From the NCBI RefSeq assembly GCF_013284055.1, contig NZ_CP054143.1, forward strand, positions 682,001-746,000: a stretch of DNA of 64,000 nucleotides, written 5' to 3'. This DNA is from Deefgea piscis (GTDB lineage Bacteria > Pseudomonadota > Gammaproteobacteria > Burkholderiales > Chitinibacteraceae). Below, in pieces: positions 51,708 through 62,008 of this stretch; position 1 is the stretch's first letter; every line of letters starts with the position of its first letter. The notes under the pieces were generated by a model. That model saw only the letters and a list, made by a program, of their open reading frames with translations. It had not been told where the DNA came from and made no database searches. Both the position numbers and the translations under genes were made by a program.

Positions 51708-52862
51708 GTGTTAAAAAAACTCATAATTAGCGCTAGTCTATCCATTGCGAGCTTCGCAAATGCCGAAATTGTCATTGGACAATCGGTTCCAACCACCGGT
51801 ATTGCAGCCGAAACCGGCAAAGCCATTGCGCTGGGTGCATCACTTTATTTCAATAGTATCAATGGTCGTGGCGGTATCAATGGCGAACTCATCAATCACC
51901 TCGTTCGTGATGATGCTTACGATGCGCAACGAACTTTAAAAAACACCCAAGATTTTATTGAAAAAGAAAATGCAGTTGCATTAATTTCTTATTTTGGCAC
52001 CTCAGGTATTTCTGAACTCATCAAAACTAAAACATTAGATAATTCAGGTATTCCTTTAGTTGGCATTCATAGCGGCGCAGAATCAATTCGCAGCGCTAAT
52101 AATTTATTTATTTTTAATACTCGTAGTAGTTTCAATCAAGAAACTGATCGTTTAATCAAATTGCTCGCGGGCAATTTAGGTGTCACTAAAATTGCTGTCG
52201 TTGCCGAAAAAGGTGAATTAGGTGTGGCTGGGGTTGCCGCATTAAAAGCTTCTCTAGCAAAAAATCAGCTTAAATTAGTCGGAGAAGCTTGGTATGACCA
52301 CAAATCGGGCGACACCAATAAAGCGGCCCAAGAGCTCGCAAAAATAAATCCAGAAGCAATTATTGTCGTGGCACTCTCTAAACCAGCCGCTTCATTTGTG
52401 CAGCAATATAAAGAGAAAGGCGGCACATCGCAGCTGTATTCACTTTCGCCAGTACAATTTGAAGAAGTAGCAAAAACGATAGGTAAAAAAGGGGCGCACG
52501 GTTTAGGAATTAGCCAAGTTTATCCTTATCCATACAATACGCGAAGCAAGTTAATTCAAGAATTTCAAGCCGCCGTTTTTAATGAAATGGGAACAGGCTC
52601 AGGCAAAGAAGAATCTTTGTCAGCCATTGCCAATTATCCAAGCTATGCCATGCTAGAGGGCTATATTTCTGCTCGGTTGATTGTTGAAGCGATTAAACGC
52701 GCAGGAAAAAATCCAACACGCTCGGCAATTTATAACGCCTTAACCACGATGAAAAAATATGATTTAGGTGGTTTTACCATCGACTACAGTGATAAAAATC
52801 GCAATGGCACTAGCTTTGGCGAAATTACCATGATGTCGCCCACTGGCGCACTATCCCGATAA
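51708..52862 (+). CDS. Branched-chain amino-acid type substrate-binding protein, orphan
   Basis: A 384-residue periplasmic binding protein (type I, Leu/Ile/Val family). The GTG at 51708 follows GGAGGGG and gives a normal signal peptide (LKKLIISASLSIASFANA-E); an ATG at 51684 would add a non-hydrophobic leader. VPTTGIAAETGKAIALGASLYFNSINGRGG, VALISYFGTSGISEL and AVVAEKGELGVAGVAALK are family segments. No permease or ATPase gene is adjacent, so the transporter lies elsewhere or the protein has a sensory role. Confidence 0.87.
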   Translation: MLKKLIISASLSIASFANAEIVIGQSVPTTGIAAETGKAIALGASLYFNSINGRGGINGELINHLVRDDAYDAQRTLKNTQDFIEKENAVALISYFGTSGISELIKTKTLDNSGIPLVGIHSGAESIRSANNLFIFNTRSSFNQETDRLIKLLAGNLGVTKIAVVAEKGELGVAGVAALKASLAKNQLKLVGEAWYDHKSGDTNKAAQELAKINPEAIIVVALSKPAASFVQQYKEKGGTSQLYSLSPVQFEEVAKTIGKKGAHGLGISQVYPYPYNTRSKLIQEFQAAVFNEMGTGSGKEESLSAIANYPSYAMLEGYISARLIVEAIKRAGKNPTRSAIYNALTTMKKYDLGGFTIDYSDKNRNGTSFGEITMMSPTGALSR

Positions 52863-52870
52863 TGATTTAT

Positions 52871-52907
52871 GCAATAAAAAAGAGCCGAATCGGCTCTTTT
52901 TTATTGC
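52871..52907. terminator. Long bidirectional terminator between binding protein and dnaJ
   Basis: A perfect 17-bp stem (52871-52887 with 52891-52907) and AAT loop, with A6 and T6 inside, serving two converging units. Confidence 0.95.
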
Positions 52908-52926
52908 TAATACAAACTCAATCAAA

Positions 52927-54060
52927 TTAAGTCGCAAAGAAATCTTTCACTTTATCCATAAATGATTTCGCACGTGGATTATGCTTATCTGAATCACCTT
53001 GGCTGATTTCTTCAAACTCTTTTAGCAATTCTTTCTGGCGCGAAGTTAATTTCACAGGCGTTTCAACCACAACATGACACATTAAATCGCCAGTCATTGC
53101 GCTACGCACGCCCTTAATCCCTTTGCTACGCAAACGGAATACCTGACCAGTTTGCGTTTCTGGTGGAATCGTAATGCGTGCCTTGCCGGATAAGGTTGGG
53201 ATCTCAATTTCACCACCCAATGCCGCACAGCTAAAACTAATTGGCATTTCGCAGTGTAAATCATTCCCTTCGCGATTAAATACGGCATGCTCTTTCACAT
53301 GGATCACAACGTATAAATCACCAGAAGGTCCACCATTCACCCCGGCTTCGCCTTCTCCGCTCAGGCGAATACGATCGCCCTCATCCACACCAGCAGGAAT
53401 TTTCACTGCTAATGTTTTGTGCGTTTGAACCCGGCCTGTTCCTTTACAGTTACGGCATGGATCAGGAATATATTTGCCCGAGCCATGGCAGGTTGGACAA
53501 GTTTGCTGAACACTAAAGAAACCTTGTGAAACACGAACTTGACCATGACCACCACAAGTATGACAAGTTGTCGCTTCAGTACCGGGCTTAGCACCCGAGC
53601 CATGACAAACTTCACACTCATCGTGTGATGGAATCTTAATCTGCTTTTCTACGCCGCGTGCCGCGTCTTCCAGCGTGATTTCCATGTTGTAGCGTAAATC
53701 AGCACCGCGATAAACATTACTCCGTCCACCACGACCGCCGCCACCACCACCGCCAAAGATATCACCAAAAATATCAGCAAAATCACCAAAACCGCCGCCG
53801 CCAAAACCACCGCCACCACCCATACCGGCTTGCTGATCAACACCAGCATGACCGTATTGATCATAAGCAGCGCGTTTTTGCGAATCAGATAAGACTTCGT
53901 AGGCTTCTTTGCCTTCTTTAAATTTATCTTCAGCTTCTTTGCTATCCGGATTACGGTCCGGATGGTATTTCATCGCCAGTTTACGGTATGCTTTTTTTAT
54001 TTCTTCATCTGAAGCGTCGCGATTCACGCCTAAAACGTCATAAAAATCTTTCTTTGCCAT
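52927..54060 (-). CDS. dnaJ: Chaperone DnaJ (Hsp40)
   Basis: A 377-residue co-chaperone of DnaK. The J-domain with HPD ([10 protein letters not shown]) is residues 1-70, a Gly/Phe-rich linker follows ([20 protein letters not shown]), then four CxxCxGxG zinc repeats at about 145-205 ([41 protein letters not shown]) and the C-terminal substrate-binding part. The frame extends to 54105, but GGGGAAA and the family N-terminus give 54060. It lies downstream of dnaK, with a terminator-like hairpin between. Confidence 0.98.
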   Translation of the reverse strand: MAKKDFYDVLGVNRDASDEEIKKAYRKLAMKYHPDRNPDSKEAEDKFKEGKEAYEVLSDSQKRAAYDQYGHAGVDQQAGMGGGGGFGGGGFGDFADIFGDIFGGGGGGGRGGRSNVYRGADLRYNMEITLEDAARGVEKQIKIPSHDECEVCHGSGAKPGTEATTCHTCGGHGQVRVSQGFFSVQQTCPTCHGSGKYIPDPCRNCKGTGRVQTHKTLAVKIPAGVDEGDRIRLSGEGEAGVNGGPSGDLYVVIHVKEHAVFNREGNDLHCEMPISFSCAALGGEIEIPTLSGKARITIPPETQTGQVFRLRSKGIKGVRSAMTGDLMCHVVVETPVKLTSRQKELLKEFEEISQGDSDKHNPRAKSFMDKVKDFFAT

Positions 54061-54078
54061 GATGCATTTCCCCGAGAC

Positions 54079-54114
54079 AAAAAAGCACAGCCGCTTGCTG
54101 TGCAAGCGCTGTGC
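54079..54114 (-). terminator. Terminator-like hairpin between dnaK and dnaJ
   Basis: GCACAG-CGCTTG (54085-54097, one bulged C) pairs with CAAGCG-CTGTGC (54103-54114) around a 5-base loop, and on the reverse strand T6 follows. It lies 17 bases past the dnaK stop, so it should end or attenuate transcription before dnaJ. Confidence 0.85.
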
Positions 54115-54131
54115 CTAATTGAATATGCTGA

Positions 54132-56057
54132 TTACTTGTCTTTTACTTCGGTAAATTCAGCATCAACTACATTGCCGTCATCTTTATCATTGGCACCCGC
54201 TTGCGGACCTGCAGCTTGAGCACCAGCAGCTTCGCCTTGCTCAGCATACATTTTCTCAGCCACTTTATGACTTGCTTGCATCAAAGCTTCTGTTTTAGCT
54301 TCGATCACTTCTTTGTCATCGCCACGAACGACTTCTTCCAAGTCTTTAATCGCCGCTTCAATGGCTACTTTTTCATCTTCAGTGACTTTATCTGCAGCAT
54401 CAGCTAGCATTTTTTTAACTTGGTGAATCATTGCTTCACCAGAGTTACGTGCCGTCACCAATTCATGCAATTTTTTGTCTTCTTCAGCATTAAGCTCAGC
54501 GTCTTTTACCATCGCTTCGATTTCTGCTTCTGACAAACCAGAAGAAGCTTGAATCGTGATTTTGGCTTCTTTACCTGATGCTTTGTCTTTCGCACCAACG
54601 TGCAAGATACCATTGGCATCGATGTCAAAAGTCACTTCAATTTGTGGCACACCGCGTGCTGCTGGTGGAATATCGCCCAAATTAAATTGACCTAGCGATT
54701 TATTCGCCGACGCTTTTTCACGCTCACCTTGCAACACATGAATCGTTACTGCACTTTGGTTATCATCTGCAGTTGAAAACGTTTGTGATGCTTTAGTTGG
54801 AATCGTCGTATTTTTTTGGATCAGCTTAGTCATAATGCCGCCCAAAGTTTCGATACCCAATGACAACGGTGTTACGTCGAGCAATAAGATATCTTTACGA
54901 TCGCCGCCCAATACCGCACCTTGCAATGCCGCACCAACTGCAACCGCTTCGTCTGGATTCACGTCACGACGTGGATCTTTACCAAAGAATTCCTTCACCG
55001 CATCCATGACTTTAGGCATACGCGTTTGACCGCCAACCAAAATCACATCATCAATATCAGAAGCTTTCAAGCCAGCATCTTTCAATGCAATTTTGCAAGG
55101 CTCAATTGAGCGAGCGATCAAATCATCAACCAAAGATTCGAATTTAGCGCGAGTAATCTTCATTACCAAGTGTTTTGGACCCGTTGCATCCATGGTCACG
55201 TATGGCAAGTTAATTTCAGTTTGCGCGCCGCTAGACAATTCAATCTTGGCTTTTTCTGCCGCTTCTTTCAGACGTTGCAATGCCATTACGTCGTTTTTCA
55301 GGTCAATGCCTTGTTCTTTTTTGAACTCAGCAATGATGTAATCCATCAAACGTTGGTCAAAGTCTTCACCGCCCAAGAATGTATCGCCGTTGGTAGCCAA
55401 TACTTCGAATGCAGTCGAGCCATCCACATCAGCGATGTCGATAATCGAAATATCAAACGTACCACCACCCAAGTCATACACCGCAACTTTGCGATCGCCT
55501 TGGCCAACTTTATCCATACCAAACGCCATTGCCGCAGCAGTTGGCTCATTGATAATGCGTTTTACGTCCAAACCAGCGATACGGCCTGCGTCTTTAGTCG
55601 CTTGACGTTGGCTATCGTTAAAGTATGCAGGAACGGTAATAACGGCTTCTGTTACTTCTTCACCGAGGTAGTCTTCGGCGGTTTTTTTCATTTTGCGCAA
55701 GATTTCAGCAGAAATTTGCGGTGGTGCCATTTTTTTGTCGCGAACTGAAACCCAAGCATCGCCATTGTCGGCAGCGACAATCGTAAATGGCATCGAGTCG
55801 ATGTCTTTTTTCACTTCTTTATCGACGAACTTGCGGCCGATCAAACGCTTCACTGCGTACAAAGTATTTTTTGGGTTTGTTACCGCTTGGCGTTTAGCTG
55901 GCGCACCAACCAAAATTTCGCCGTCTTCTTGATAAGCAATAATCGAAGGTGTTGTGCGCGCACCTTCTGCATTTTCGATCACTTTAGGTTGACCGTTTTC
56001 CAAAACAGCTACACAAGAGTTTGTTGTACCTAAGTCGATACCAATAATTTTAGCCAT
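54132..56057 (-). CDS. dnaK: Chaperone DnaK (Hsp70)
   Basis: A 641-residue ATP-driven chaperone. [13 protein letters not shown] (phosphate 1), [11 protein letters not shown] (phosphate 2) and the [18 protein letters not shown] linker/substrate-domain start are present, with the C-terminal lid and the acidic tail [17 protein letters not shown] precedes the ATG. It has its own sigma-32-type promoter (56129-56156) after grpE. Confidence 0.98.
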   Translation of the reverse strand: MAKIIGIDLGTTNSCVAVLENGQPKVIENAEGARTTPSIIAYQEDGEILVGAPAKRQAVTNPKNTLYAVKRLIGRKFVDKEVKKDIDSMPFTIVAADNGDAWVSVRDKKMAPPQISAEILRKMKKTAEDYLGEEVTEAVITVPAYFNDSQRQATKDAGRIAGLDVKRIINEPTAAAMAFGMDKVGQGDRKVAVYDLGGGTFDISIIDIADVDGSTAFEVLATNGDTFLGGEDFDQRLMDYIIAEFKKEQGIDLKNDVMALQRLKEAAEKAKIELSSGAQTEINLPYVTMDATGPKHLVMKITRAKFESLVDDLIARSIEPCKIALKDAGLKASDIDDVILVGGQTRMPKVMDAVKEFFGKDPRRDVNPDEAVAVGAALQGAVLGGDRKDILLLDVTPLSLGIETLGGIMTKLIQKNTTIPTKASQTFSTADDNQSAVTIHVLQGEREKASANKSLGQFNLGDIPPAARGVPQIEVTFDIDANGILHVGAKDKASGKEAKITIQASSGLSEAEIEAMVKDAELNAEEDKKLHELVTARNSGEAMIHQVKKMLADAADKVTEDEKVAIEAAIKDLEEVVRGDDKEVIEAKTEALMQASHKVAEKMYAEQGEAAGAQAAGPQAGANDKDDGNVVDAEFTEVKDK

Positions 56058-56128
56058 GTCGTATTTTCCTTCTTTCTAATTGCGGCTCACGCAAAGCGGA
56101 GCACCTTGTTCAATTAACCTTAATAATC

Positions 56129-56156
56129 AAGTGGGGATTGCCGTTTGCATTTCAAG
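56129..56156 (-). promoter_or_regulatory. Sigma-32 (RpoH) promoter before dnaK
   Basis: On the reverse strand CTTGAAA (56156-56150), 13 bases, then CCCCACTT (56136-56129). This fits the heat-shock consensus of CTTGAAA with CCCCATNT. It lies in the grpE-dnaK gap, so dnaK and dnaJ can be induced apart from grpE. Confidence 0.83.
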
Positions 56157-56183
56157 CCCACCGACTTCATTTATGCTAATAAA

Positions 56184-56735
56184 TTATTTTGCTGCCGCAA
56201 CCACAACCATGGCTGGGCGAATTACGCGGCCAGATAATTCATAGCCTTTTTGCATCACTTGAATCACCGTGTTGGCTTCTTCGTCGCTAGGGGCCATTGA
56301 AATCGCTTGATGCTTGTTTGGATCTAATTTTTCACCGATCGGGTTAATTTCAAGCAGATCAAACTTTTCAAACACATTGGTCAAGCTTTTTGCGGTCAGA
56401 TCAACGCCCATTTTCAAGCCTTCAAAATTGCCCGATTCATCCAGCAAGGCCATATCAATCGCGTCTTTGACTGCAATCACTTCGCGTGCAAATTTTTCTA
56501 ACGCAAATTTGCGGGTGCGTTCATTTTCTTCTAATGCCCGACGACGCGCATTTTCGGCTTCGGCACGAATATACAAAATATCTTGGCGTGCTTTATCTAG
56601 ATCAGCCAAAGCGGCGCTCAATTGCGCTTCAATCCCATTTTCCACTTCATCTGCAACGGTTTCTACCGTCGATGCCACAGCGGCCTCTTGCTCAGTGGCT
56701 TCTTGATTTACGTCTTGAATATTGTCTTGACTCAT
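56184..56735 (-). CDS. grpE: Nucleotide exchange factor GrpE
   Basis: A 183-residue partner of DnaK with an acidic Glu/Ala-rich N-terminus (NQEATEQEAAVASTVETVAD), a long coiled-coil helix (ARQDILYIRAEAENARRRALEENERTRK) and the C-terminal beta domain (VIQVMQKGYELSGRVIRPAMVVVA). Length matches GrpE. It heads the grpE-dnaK-dnaJ cluster under a second heat-shock promoter. Confidence 0.97.
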   Translation of the reverse strand: MSQDNIQDVNQEATEQEAAVASTVETVADEVENGIEAQLSAALADLDKARQDILYIRAEAENARRRALEENERTRKFALEKFAREVIAVKDAIDMALLDESGNFEGLKMGVDLTAKSLTNVFEKFDLLEINPIGEKLDPNKHQAISMAPSDEEANTVIQVMQKGYELSGRVIRPAMVVVAAAK

Positions 56736-56769
56736 TGCCTGTACTCCAAATTTGTTACGTTCCGATATG

Positions 56770-56797
56770 AAATGGGGGTAGGCACTTGCTTTTCAAG
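56770..56797 (-). promoter_or_regulatory. Sigma-32 (RpoH) promoter before grpE
   Basis: On the reverse strand CTTGAAA (56797-56791), 13 bases, CCCCATTT (56777-56770), a full match to the consensus. The start site would be about 30 bases before the grpE ATG. Confidence 0.9.
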
Positions 56798-57106
56798 AGC
56801 GAGGACACCGACAAAATCTAAACCCTCTACAGGCAAGCCCCAATATGTAGTAAGAATAATTCGACTACACTATGGTGCAGCGCAATAAAAACATTGCACT
56901 GAATAAAAACCCTGCTTCAATGAAAGCAATAGCGAGTGCACACGATAGACAATTGAATTACCGCGCTTGATCGCCCAAGCCAACGTTTTAAAACCACGCT
57001 GAGTATTTATATACCCAATGATTTTAAGACGGCAGCTGAAGTGAGAATGAAACGGTGTTTCAAAAAAAACACACTCAAAATTGCCCTAACCAACACGGAG
57101 ATCAGT
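56798..57106. other. Intergenic region grpE/aceA
   Basis: Apart from the grpE promoter at its left edge I see no gene or RNA here. The aceA promoter must lie within; no strong -35/-10 pair stands out. A GTGTTT/AAACAC hairpin at 57055-57072 lies in the aceA leader. Confidence 0.5.
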
Positions 57107-58387
57107 ATGAGCACGCAAGCAAAACGCATCGCAGCAATCGAAAATGACTGGCAGACTAACCCGCGTTGGAAGGGCATAACACGCCCTTATACCGCAGCTG
57201 ATGTTGATCGTTTGCGCGGCACTTTATTGCAGGAATATACCCTTGCAAGTCACGGCGCTAAAAAACTGTGGCAATTGATGCACGAAACACCTTATGTTCA
57301 TGCCTTGGGCGCATTGACCGGCAATCAAGCGATGCAACAAGTTAAAGCAGGCCTTAAAGCCATTTACCTTTCTGGCTGGCAAGTGGCTGCGGACGCCAAT
57401 CAAGCCGGTGAAATGTACCCAGACCAATCGCTCTATCCAGCGAATTCAGTGCCGCAAGTTGTTCGCCGCATTAATAATACGTTAGCGCGTGCCGACCAAA
57501 TCAATCACTCAGAAGGTGATGACAGCATCGATTTTTACGCTCCGATTGTGGCCGATGCCGAAGCAGGCTTTGGTGGTGTACTCAATGCGTTTGAATTGAT
57601 GAAAGCAATGATTGAAGCCGGTGCTGCCGGGGTTCACTTTGAAGACCAACTGGCCTCAGTAAAAAAATGTGGTCATATGGGCGGCAAAGTCTTGGTGCCA
57701 ACACGTGAAGCCATCGAAAAACTGGTTGCAGCGCGTTTAGCTGCCGACGTGATGGGCGTACCGACCATTATCGTGGCACGTACTGACGCTGAAGCGGCTG
57801 ATTTGCTCACTAGCGATGTGGATGATAACGACAAGCCATTCTGCACTGGCGAGCGCACGATGGAAGGCTTTTACAAGACGTATCCAGGCCTAGACCAAGC
57901 CATCTCTCGTGGCCTAGCCTATGCCCCTTATGCTGATCTGGTTTGGTGTGAAACCGGTAAGCCCGATTTGGAATATGCGCGTAAATTTGCCGATGCGATC
58001 CATGCCAAATTCCCTGGCAAATTGCTGGCTTATAACTGCTCGCCATCATTTAACTGGAAGAAAAACCTCGACGATGCAACGATTGCCAAGTTCCAAAAAG
58101 AACTCGGTGCCATGGGGTATAAATTCCAATTTATCACCTTGGCAGGCTTCCATGCCTTGAACTACGGCATGTTTAATTTGGCACACGGCTATGCGCGTGA
58201 TGGCATGAGCGCTTTTGTTGAATTGCAAGAAGCCGAATTTGCTGCTGCACCACGCGGCTTTACCGCAGTTAAACACCAGCGGGAAGTCGGTACCGGTTAC
58301 TTTGATCAAGTAACTCAAGTGATTCAGCAAGGCCAATCATCTACCACCGCCTTGCAAGGTTCTACCGAAGAAGAACAATTTCATTAA
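57107..58387 (+). CDS. aceA: Isocitrate lyase
   Basis: Cleaves isocitrate to glyoxylate and succinate, the first step of the glyoxylate shunt. The 426-residue protein has the active-site loop [14 protein letters not shown] with Cys188, [21 protein letters not shown] near 145, and [13 protein letters not shown] near 310. An upstream frame reaches 57041, but GGAG before 57107 and the family N-terminus support this start. It is the first gene of the aceA-aceB pair. Confidence 0.96.
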   Translation: MSTQAKRIAAIENDWQTNPRWKGITRPYTAADVDRLRGTLLQEYTLASHGAKKLWQLMHETPYVHALGALTGNQAMQQVKAGLKAIYLSGWQVAADANQAGEMYPDQSLYPANSVPQVVRRINNTLARADQINHSEGDDSIDFYAPIVADAEAGFGGVLNAFELMKAMIEAGAAGVHFEDQLASVKKCGHMGGKVLVPTREAIEKLVAARLAADVMGVPTIIVARTDAEAADLLTSDVDDNDKPFCTGERTMEGFYKTYPGLDQAISRGLAYAPYADLVWCETGKPDLEYARKFADAIHAKFPGKLLAYNCSPSFNWKKNLDDATIAKFQKELGAMGYKFQFITLAGFHALNYGMFNLAHGYARDGMSAFVELQEAEFAAAPRGFTAVKHQREVGTGYFDQVTQVIQQGQSSTTALQGSTEEEQFH

Positions 58388-58437
58388 TCGGGTATTAGCA
58401 TATAGATCATGCTAAATAAGGTATAGCGACAAATACC

Positions 58438-58464
58438 CTGTGACGGCACATTGTGCCGTCACAG
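58438..58464 (+). terminator. Perfect 12-bp hairpin between aceA and aceB
   Basis: CTGTGACGGCAC (58438-58449) and GTGCCGTCACAG (58453-58464) with an ATT loop. Only TCTCTT follows, a poor U-tract, so it may be an attenuator or an mRNA-stability element and not a full stop. Confidence 0.6.
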
Positions 58465-58486
58465 TCTCTTGCAAGGGAGCATCACG

Positions 58487-60058
58487 ATGAATATGCGAAT
58501 TAAAGGTCAAACCAGTCCAGAAGTGAGTAGCATACTGACTCCAGCTGCGCTTGATTTTTTGGCGCAACTACACCGCCAATTTGAACCCCGCCGCCGAGAA
58601 TTAATGGCCGCTCGCCAAGCTCGCCAAGCGCAATTAGATGCCGGCATTAAACCCGACTTTCTCGCCGAAACGGCACACATCCGCGCCGGTGATTGGCAAA
58701 TCAATCCTTTACCTGCCGATTTATTAGATCGACGCGTCGAAATTACTGGCCCGGTCGAAAGAAAAATGATGATCAATGCCCTTAATTCTGGGGCAAAATC
58801 ATTTATGGCCGATTTCGAAGATTCCAACACCCCAACTTGGAACAATCAAATCGAAGGCCAAATCAATGTGCGTGACGCTTATCGCCGCACGATCAGCTTT
58901 ACTAGCCCAGAGGGCAAGGTTTACGCACTCAACGATACAATTGCCACCCTCGTCATTCGGCCACGTGGCTGGCATTTAATGGAAAAACATTTTGAAGTTG
59001 ATGGTGAAATCATGTCCGGTTCGCTATTTGATTTCGGTTTGGTGGTGTTTCACAATCTGCAATATCGCCTCAGCCAAGGCAGCTCTTGTTATTTCTACTT
59101 GCCAAAAATGGAATCCCATCTTGAAGCACGCTTATGGAATGACGTGTTTACGTGGGCAGAAAATCAGCTCAAAGCGCCACATGCTTGTATCAAGGGCACG
59201 GTGCTAATCGAAACGATTTTAGCCGCGTTTGAAATGGATGAAATTTTATATGAACTCCGTGAGCATTCATCCGGCCTAAATGCTGGGCGTTGGGATTACA
59301 TTTTTAGCTGCATCAAAAAATTCCGTATGGATGGCGACTTTTGCCTTGCCGATCGCAGCCAAATCACCATGACCGTGCCATTTATGCGCGCGTACTCATT
59401 GCTGTTACTAAAAACCTGTCATCAGCGCGGCGCGCCAGCGATGGGCGGTATGTCGGCGTATATTCCGGTTAAATCCGATCCGGTAGCCAATGAAAAAGCC
59501 ATGACCCAAGTACGTGCCGATAAAGAACGCGATGCCGGTGATGGCTACGATGGTGGCTGGGTAGCGCATCCGGGCCTAGTCCCTGTGGCGATGGCCGCTT
59601 GGGATGCAGTCTTGGGCGATCAGCCCAATCAAATTAGCAAGCAGCGTGATGATATTGCCTGCTCGGCAGCCGATTTACTCAACTTCCAACCCGAAAGCCC
59701 AATTACTGAGGCTGGTTTACGCGGCAATATCTCAGTCGGCGTGCAATATCTGGCATCGTGGTTAGCGGGCATGGGTTGCGTGCCGATCCATAACTTGATG
59801 GAAGACGCGGCCACAGCTGAAATTAGTCGCTCGCAAATTTGGCAATGGCTACGCTCAGACAAAGGCGTGCTAGTTGATGGTCGCAAAGTCACCGTGGAGA
59901 TGTTTCATCAATGGTTGCCTGAAGAAGTGGCTAAAATCGAAGCGCAGGGCCGTTTTAGCGCGACCTTGACTGAGGCGGCCAAGCTCTTTGACCAAATCAC
60001 CACGGCGGATGAATTTATTGAGTTTCTGACGCTACCGGGTTACGCCAGAATTGCTTAA
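58487..60058 (+). CDS. aceB: Malate synthase A
   Basis: Joins glyoxylate and acetyl-CoA to malate, the second shunt enzyme. The 523-residue form A protein has [23 protein letters not shown] (catalytic Asp region) near 105, [12 protein letters not shown] near 160, [26 protein letters not shown] near 240, and the catalytic [22 protein letters not shown] near 415. AAGGGAG precedes the ATG at 58487. It is followed by a terminator. Confidence 0.96.
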   Translation: MNMRIKGQTSPEVSSILTPAALDFLAQLHRQFEPRRRELMAARQARQAQLDAGIKPDFLAETAHIRAGDWQINPLPADLLDRRVEITGPVERKMMINALNSGAKSFMADFEDSNTPTWNNQIEGQINVRDAYRRTISFTSPEGKVYALNDTIATLVIRPRGWHLMEKHFEVDGEIMSGSLFDFGLVVFHNLQYRLSQGSSCYFYLPKMESHLEARLWNDVFTWAENQLKAPHACIKGTVLIETILAAFEMDEILYELREHSSGLNAGRWDYIFSCIKKFRMDGDFCLADRSQITMTVPFMRAYSLLLLKTCHQRGAPAMGGMSAYIPVKSDPVANEKAMTQVRADKERDAGDGYDGGWVAHPGLVPVAMAAWDAVLGDQPNQISKQRDDIACSAADLLNFQPESPITEAGLRGNISVGVQYLASWLAGMGCVPIHNLMEDAATAEISRSQIWQWLRSDKGVLVDGRKVTVEMFHQWLPEEVAKIEAQGRFSATLTEAAKLFDQITTADEFIEFLTLPGYARIA

Positions 60059-60083
60059 TGCACATTTGATTTAATGCTTGATC

Positions 60084-60108
60084 TGCCTCGGGAAACCGAG
60101 GCATTTTT
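60084..60108 (+). terminator. Intrinsic terminator after aceB
   Basis: TGCCTCGG/CCGAGGCA (60084-60091, 60096-60103) with a stable GAAA tetraloop and TTTTTGTT. Confidence 0.92.
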
Positions 60109-60188
60109 GTTGTATCGGTGTAGATTCACTAGCCTATCTTACCAATGCCTCCTAGAATCTTACTTCGGTCTCAAGAGAAGCCCATAAA

Positions 60189-60812
60189 ATGAAGCTGATT
60201 ACCGCACTACATAGCCCATTCGGTCGGAAAATTCGCATTGTCTTGGCGGAAAAAAAGATCGATTTTGAGCTGATCATTGCCAAGCCAGGTGAAGATGATG
60301 CCCTGATTCAGAGCTATAACCCACTGGGTAAAGTGCCAGTTTTGGCGCTCGATGATGGCCGTGTCATTTATGATTCCAGTGTTATCGCCGAGCACTTAGA
60401 CTACCTATCGCCGGTGTGTAAGTTATTTCCAAGCGATCAACGCCCAATGATTAGCGCCAAACGAACCGCGGCTTTGGCCGATGGGATTTGTGATGCTGCC
60501 GTTGCCGTCGTGATGGAGCAGCGCCGCCCTAGCGCTTTGCAAAGCCAAGACGCGATAAACCGCCAGCACGATAAAATCATTCGTGGTTTAGCCGCACTCG
60601 AAAGCCAACTGGAAGAAAAGCGCTGGTTTTCTGGTGATGCATATAGCATTGCGGATATTGGCGTCATTTGTATGCTGGAATATCTTGATTTACGCCTACC
60701 CCAACTGCAGTGGGCCACTCACTATCCGGCTTTGCAGCAATATCACCAGCGCGTCGGCGAGCGCGCGGCCATCATTGAGACTCGGCCAGTCGAGATGACT
60801 TCTGTCGCTTAA
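60189..60812 (+). CDS. Glutathione S-transferase family protein
   Basis: A 207-residue GST: N-terminal thioredoxin-like domain with LHSPFGRKIRIVLAEKKIDFEL, NPLGKVPVLALDDGRVIYDSSVIAEHL (the cis-Pro and glutathione-binding Ser), and a helical C-terminal domain (RGLAALESQLEEKRWFSGDAYSIADIGVICML). It resembles the small SspA/Gst branch. The substrate cannot be predicted. A strong terminator follows. Confidence 0.9.
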   Translation: MKLITALHSPFGRKIRIVLAEKKIDFELIIAKPGEDDALIQSYNPLGKVPVLALDDGRVIYDSSVIAEHLDYLSPVCKLFPSDQRPMISAKRTAALADGICDAAVAVVMEQRRPSALQSQDAINRQHDKIIRGLAALESQLEEKRWFSGDAYSIADIGVICMLEYLDLRLPQLQWATHYPALQQYHQRVGERAAIIETRPVEMTSVA

Positions 60813-60818
60813 ATCTAA

Positions 60819-60864
60819 GCCAATAAAAAAAGCGCAGATCTTTATCTGCGCTTTTTTTATTGGC
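60819..60864. terminator. Bidirectional terminator, 21-bp perfect stem
   Basis: The arms 60819-60839 and 60844-60864 pair without mismatch around CTTT; each arm carries A7 or T7. It separates the GST gene from the converging sugar ABC ATPase, whose stop is at 60877. Confidence 0.95.
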
Positions 60865-60876
60865 GGTGGGCTGAAT

Positions 60877-61965
60877 TTAAATTCTAGCTTCAGTCGCTGG
60901 ATCAAATAGCACCACTTTTTTCATATCCAGCACCAGCTTAATGCTCTGCCCAGTCGGAGGCACCAGTCGCGGATGCACGCGCGCGATCACTTCCACCCCG
61001 TTGATTTCGGTGTACACCATGGTGTCAGGCCCCGTCGGCTCGGTGATTTTCACCTTGCACTCCAACGCACTCGATTGTGCCTCTGCCACATCCAGCTGTT
61101 CTGGCCGAATCCCTAGGGTAATTTTCTCACCCAAGCGTGCACGCAAATTAGGCCGTTCCGCCAAGCTAATAAAATAAGGGCTCGCCATCCCTTGCAAAGA
61201 AACACCCAACTCGCCGTCATGCTCAATTAAATGGCAGGGAATAAAATTCATCGATGGCGAACCAATAAAACTGGCCACAAAAAGGTTGGCCGGGTTCTCA
61301 TAGATATCTTGTGGGCGGCCAAATTGTTGAATCACACCGTCTTTCATGACCGCGATTTTATCGCCTAAAGTCATCGCTTCAATCTGATCGTGCGTCACGT
61401 ACACAATCGTCGTTTTCAAGCGTTGATGCAGTTGTTTGATTTCAACGCGCATTTCAACGCGCAATTTGGCATCCAAATTCGATAGCGGCTCATCAAATAA
61501 AAATAGCTTTGGATTGCGGGCCAATGCGCGCCCCATCGCCACGCGCTGACGTTGCCCGCCCGACAAAGCAGCTGGTTTTCGCTCGAGCAAATGATCCATT
61601 TGCAGCATTTTGGCCACGCGAGCAATGATTTCATTTTGCTCAGCTTTCGCAATGCCGCGCGTTTCTAAGCCAAAAGCAATGTTTTGTCGAACAGTCATTG
61701 TTGGATAAAGCGCATAGCTTTGAAACACCATCGCGATATCGCGATCTTTTGGTGCGACATCATTCACCACACGATCGGCAATACACACCTCACCGCTGCT
61801 GGGGCTTTCTAAGCCAGCAATGATATTCATTAATGTCGATTTACCACAACCGGATGGGCCAACCAAAATCAAAAACTCACCGGACTCAATATCAATATTG
61901 ATGCCTTTTAAAATTTGCGTATCACCAAATGTCTTGGTGACATTTTTAATGGCTAAAGCACCCAT
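60877..61965 (-). CDS. Sugar ABC transporter ATP-binding protein (UgpC/MsmK/GtsD type)
   Basis: A 362-residue ATPase for carbohydrate import. Walker A GPSGCGKST near residue 37, QSYALYPTMTVRQNIAFGLE, signature LSGGQRQRVAMGRAL, Walker B LFLFDEPLSNLDAKLR, H-loop YVTHDQIEAMTLGDKIAVM, then the TOBE-containing regulatory domain (GIRPEQLDV, VYTEINGVEVIARVHPR). GGAG lies six bases before the ATG at 61965. It follows the two permease genes in a transporter operon. Confidence 0.93.
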   Translation of the reverse strand: MGALAIKNVTKTFGDTQILKGINIDIESGEFLILVGPSGCGKSTLMNIIAGLESPSSGEVCIADRVVNDVAPKDRDIAMVFQSYALYPTMTVRQNIAFGLETRGIAKAEQNEIIARVAKMLQMDHLLERKPAALSGGQRQRVAMGRALARNPKLFLFDEPLSNLDAKLRVEMRVEIKQLHQRLKTTIVYVTHDQIEAMTLGDKIAVMKDGVIQQFGRPQDIYENPANLFVASFIGSPSMNFIPCHLIEHDGELGVSLQGMASPYFISLAERPNLRARLGEKITLGIRPEQLDVAEAQSSALECKVKITEPTGPDTMVYTEINGVEVIARVHPRLVPPTGQSIKLVLDMKKVVLFDPATEARI

Positions 61966-62008
61966 TGCATTCTCCAAATTGATTGAATAAGCCAAGTCAT
62001 CACTTGAC

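Noticed and set aside
55170-55748. 192-codon forward ORF antisense to dnaK
   Set aside because: Lies fully inside dnaK, has no ribosome site, and its residue content is that of an antisense shadow.
56622-56888. 88-codon forward ORF over the grpE start
   Set aside because: Overlaps grpE and its sigma-32 promoter; residues do not look like a real protein.
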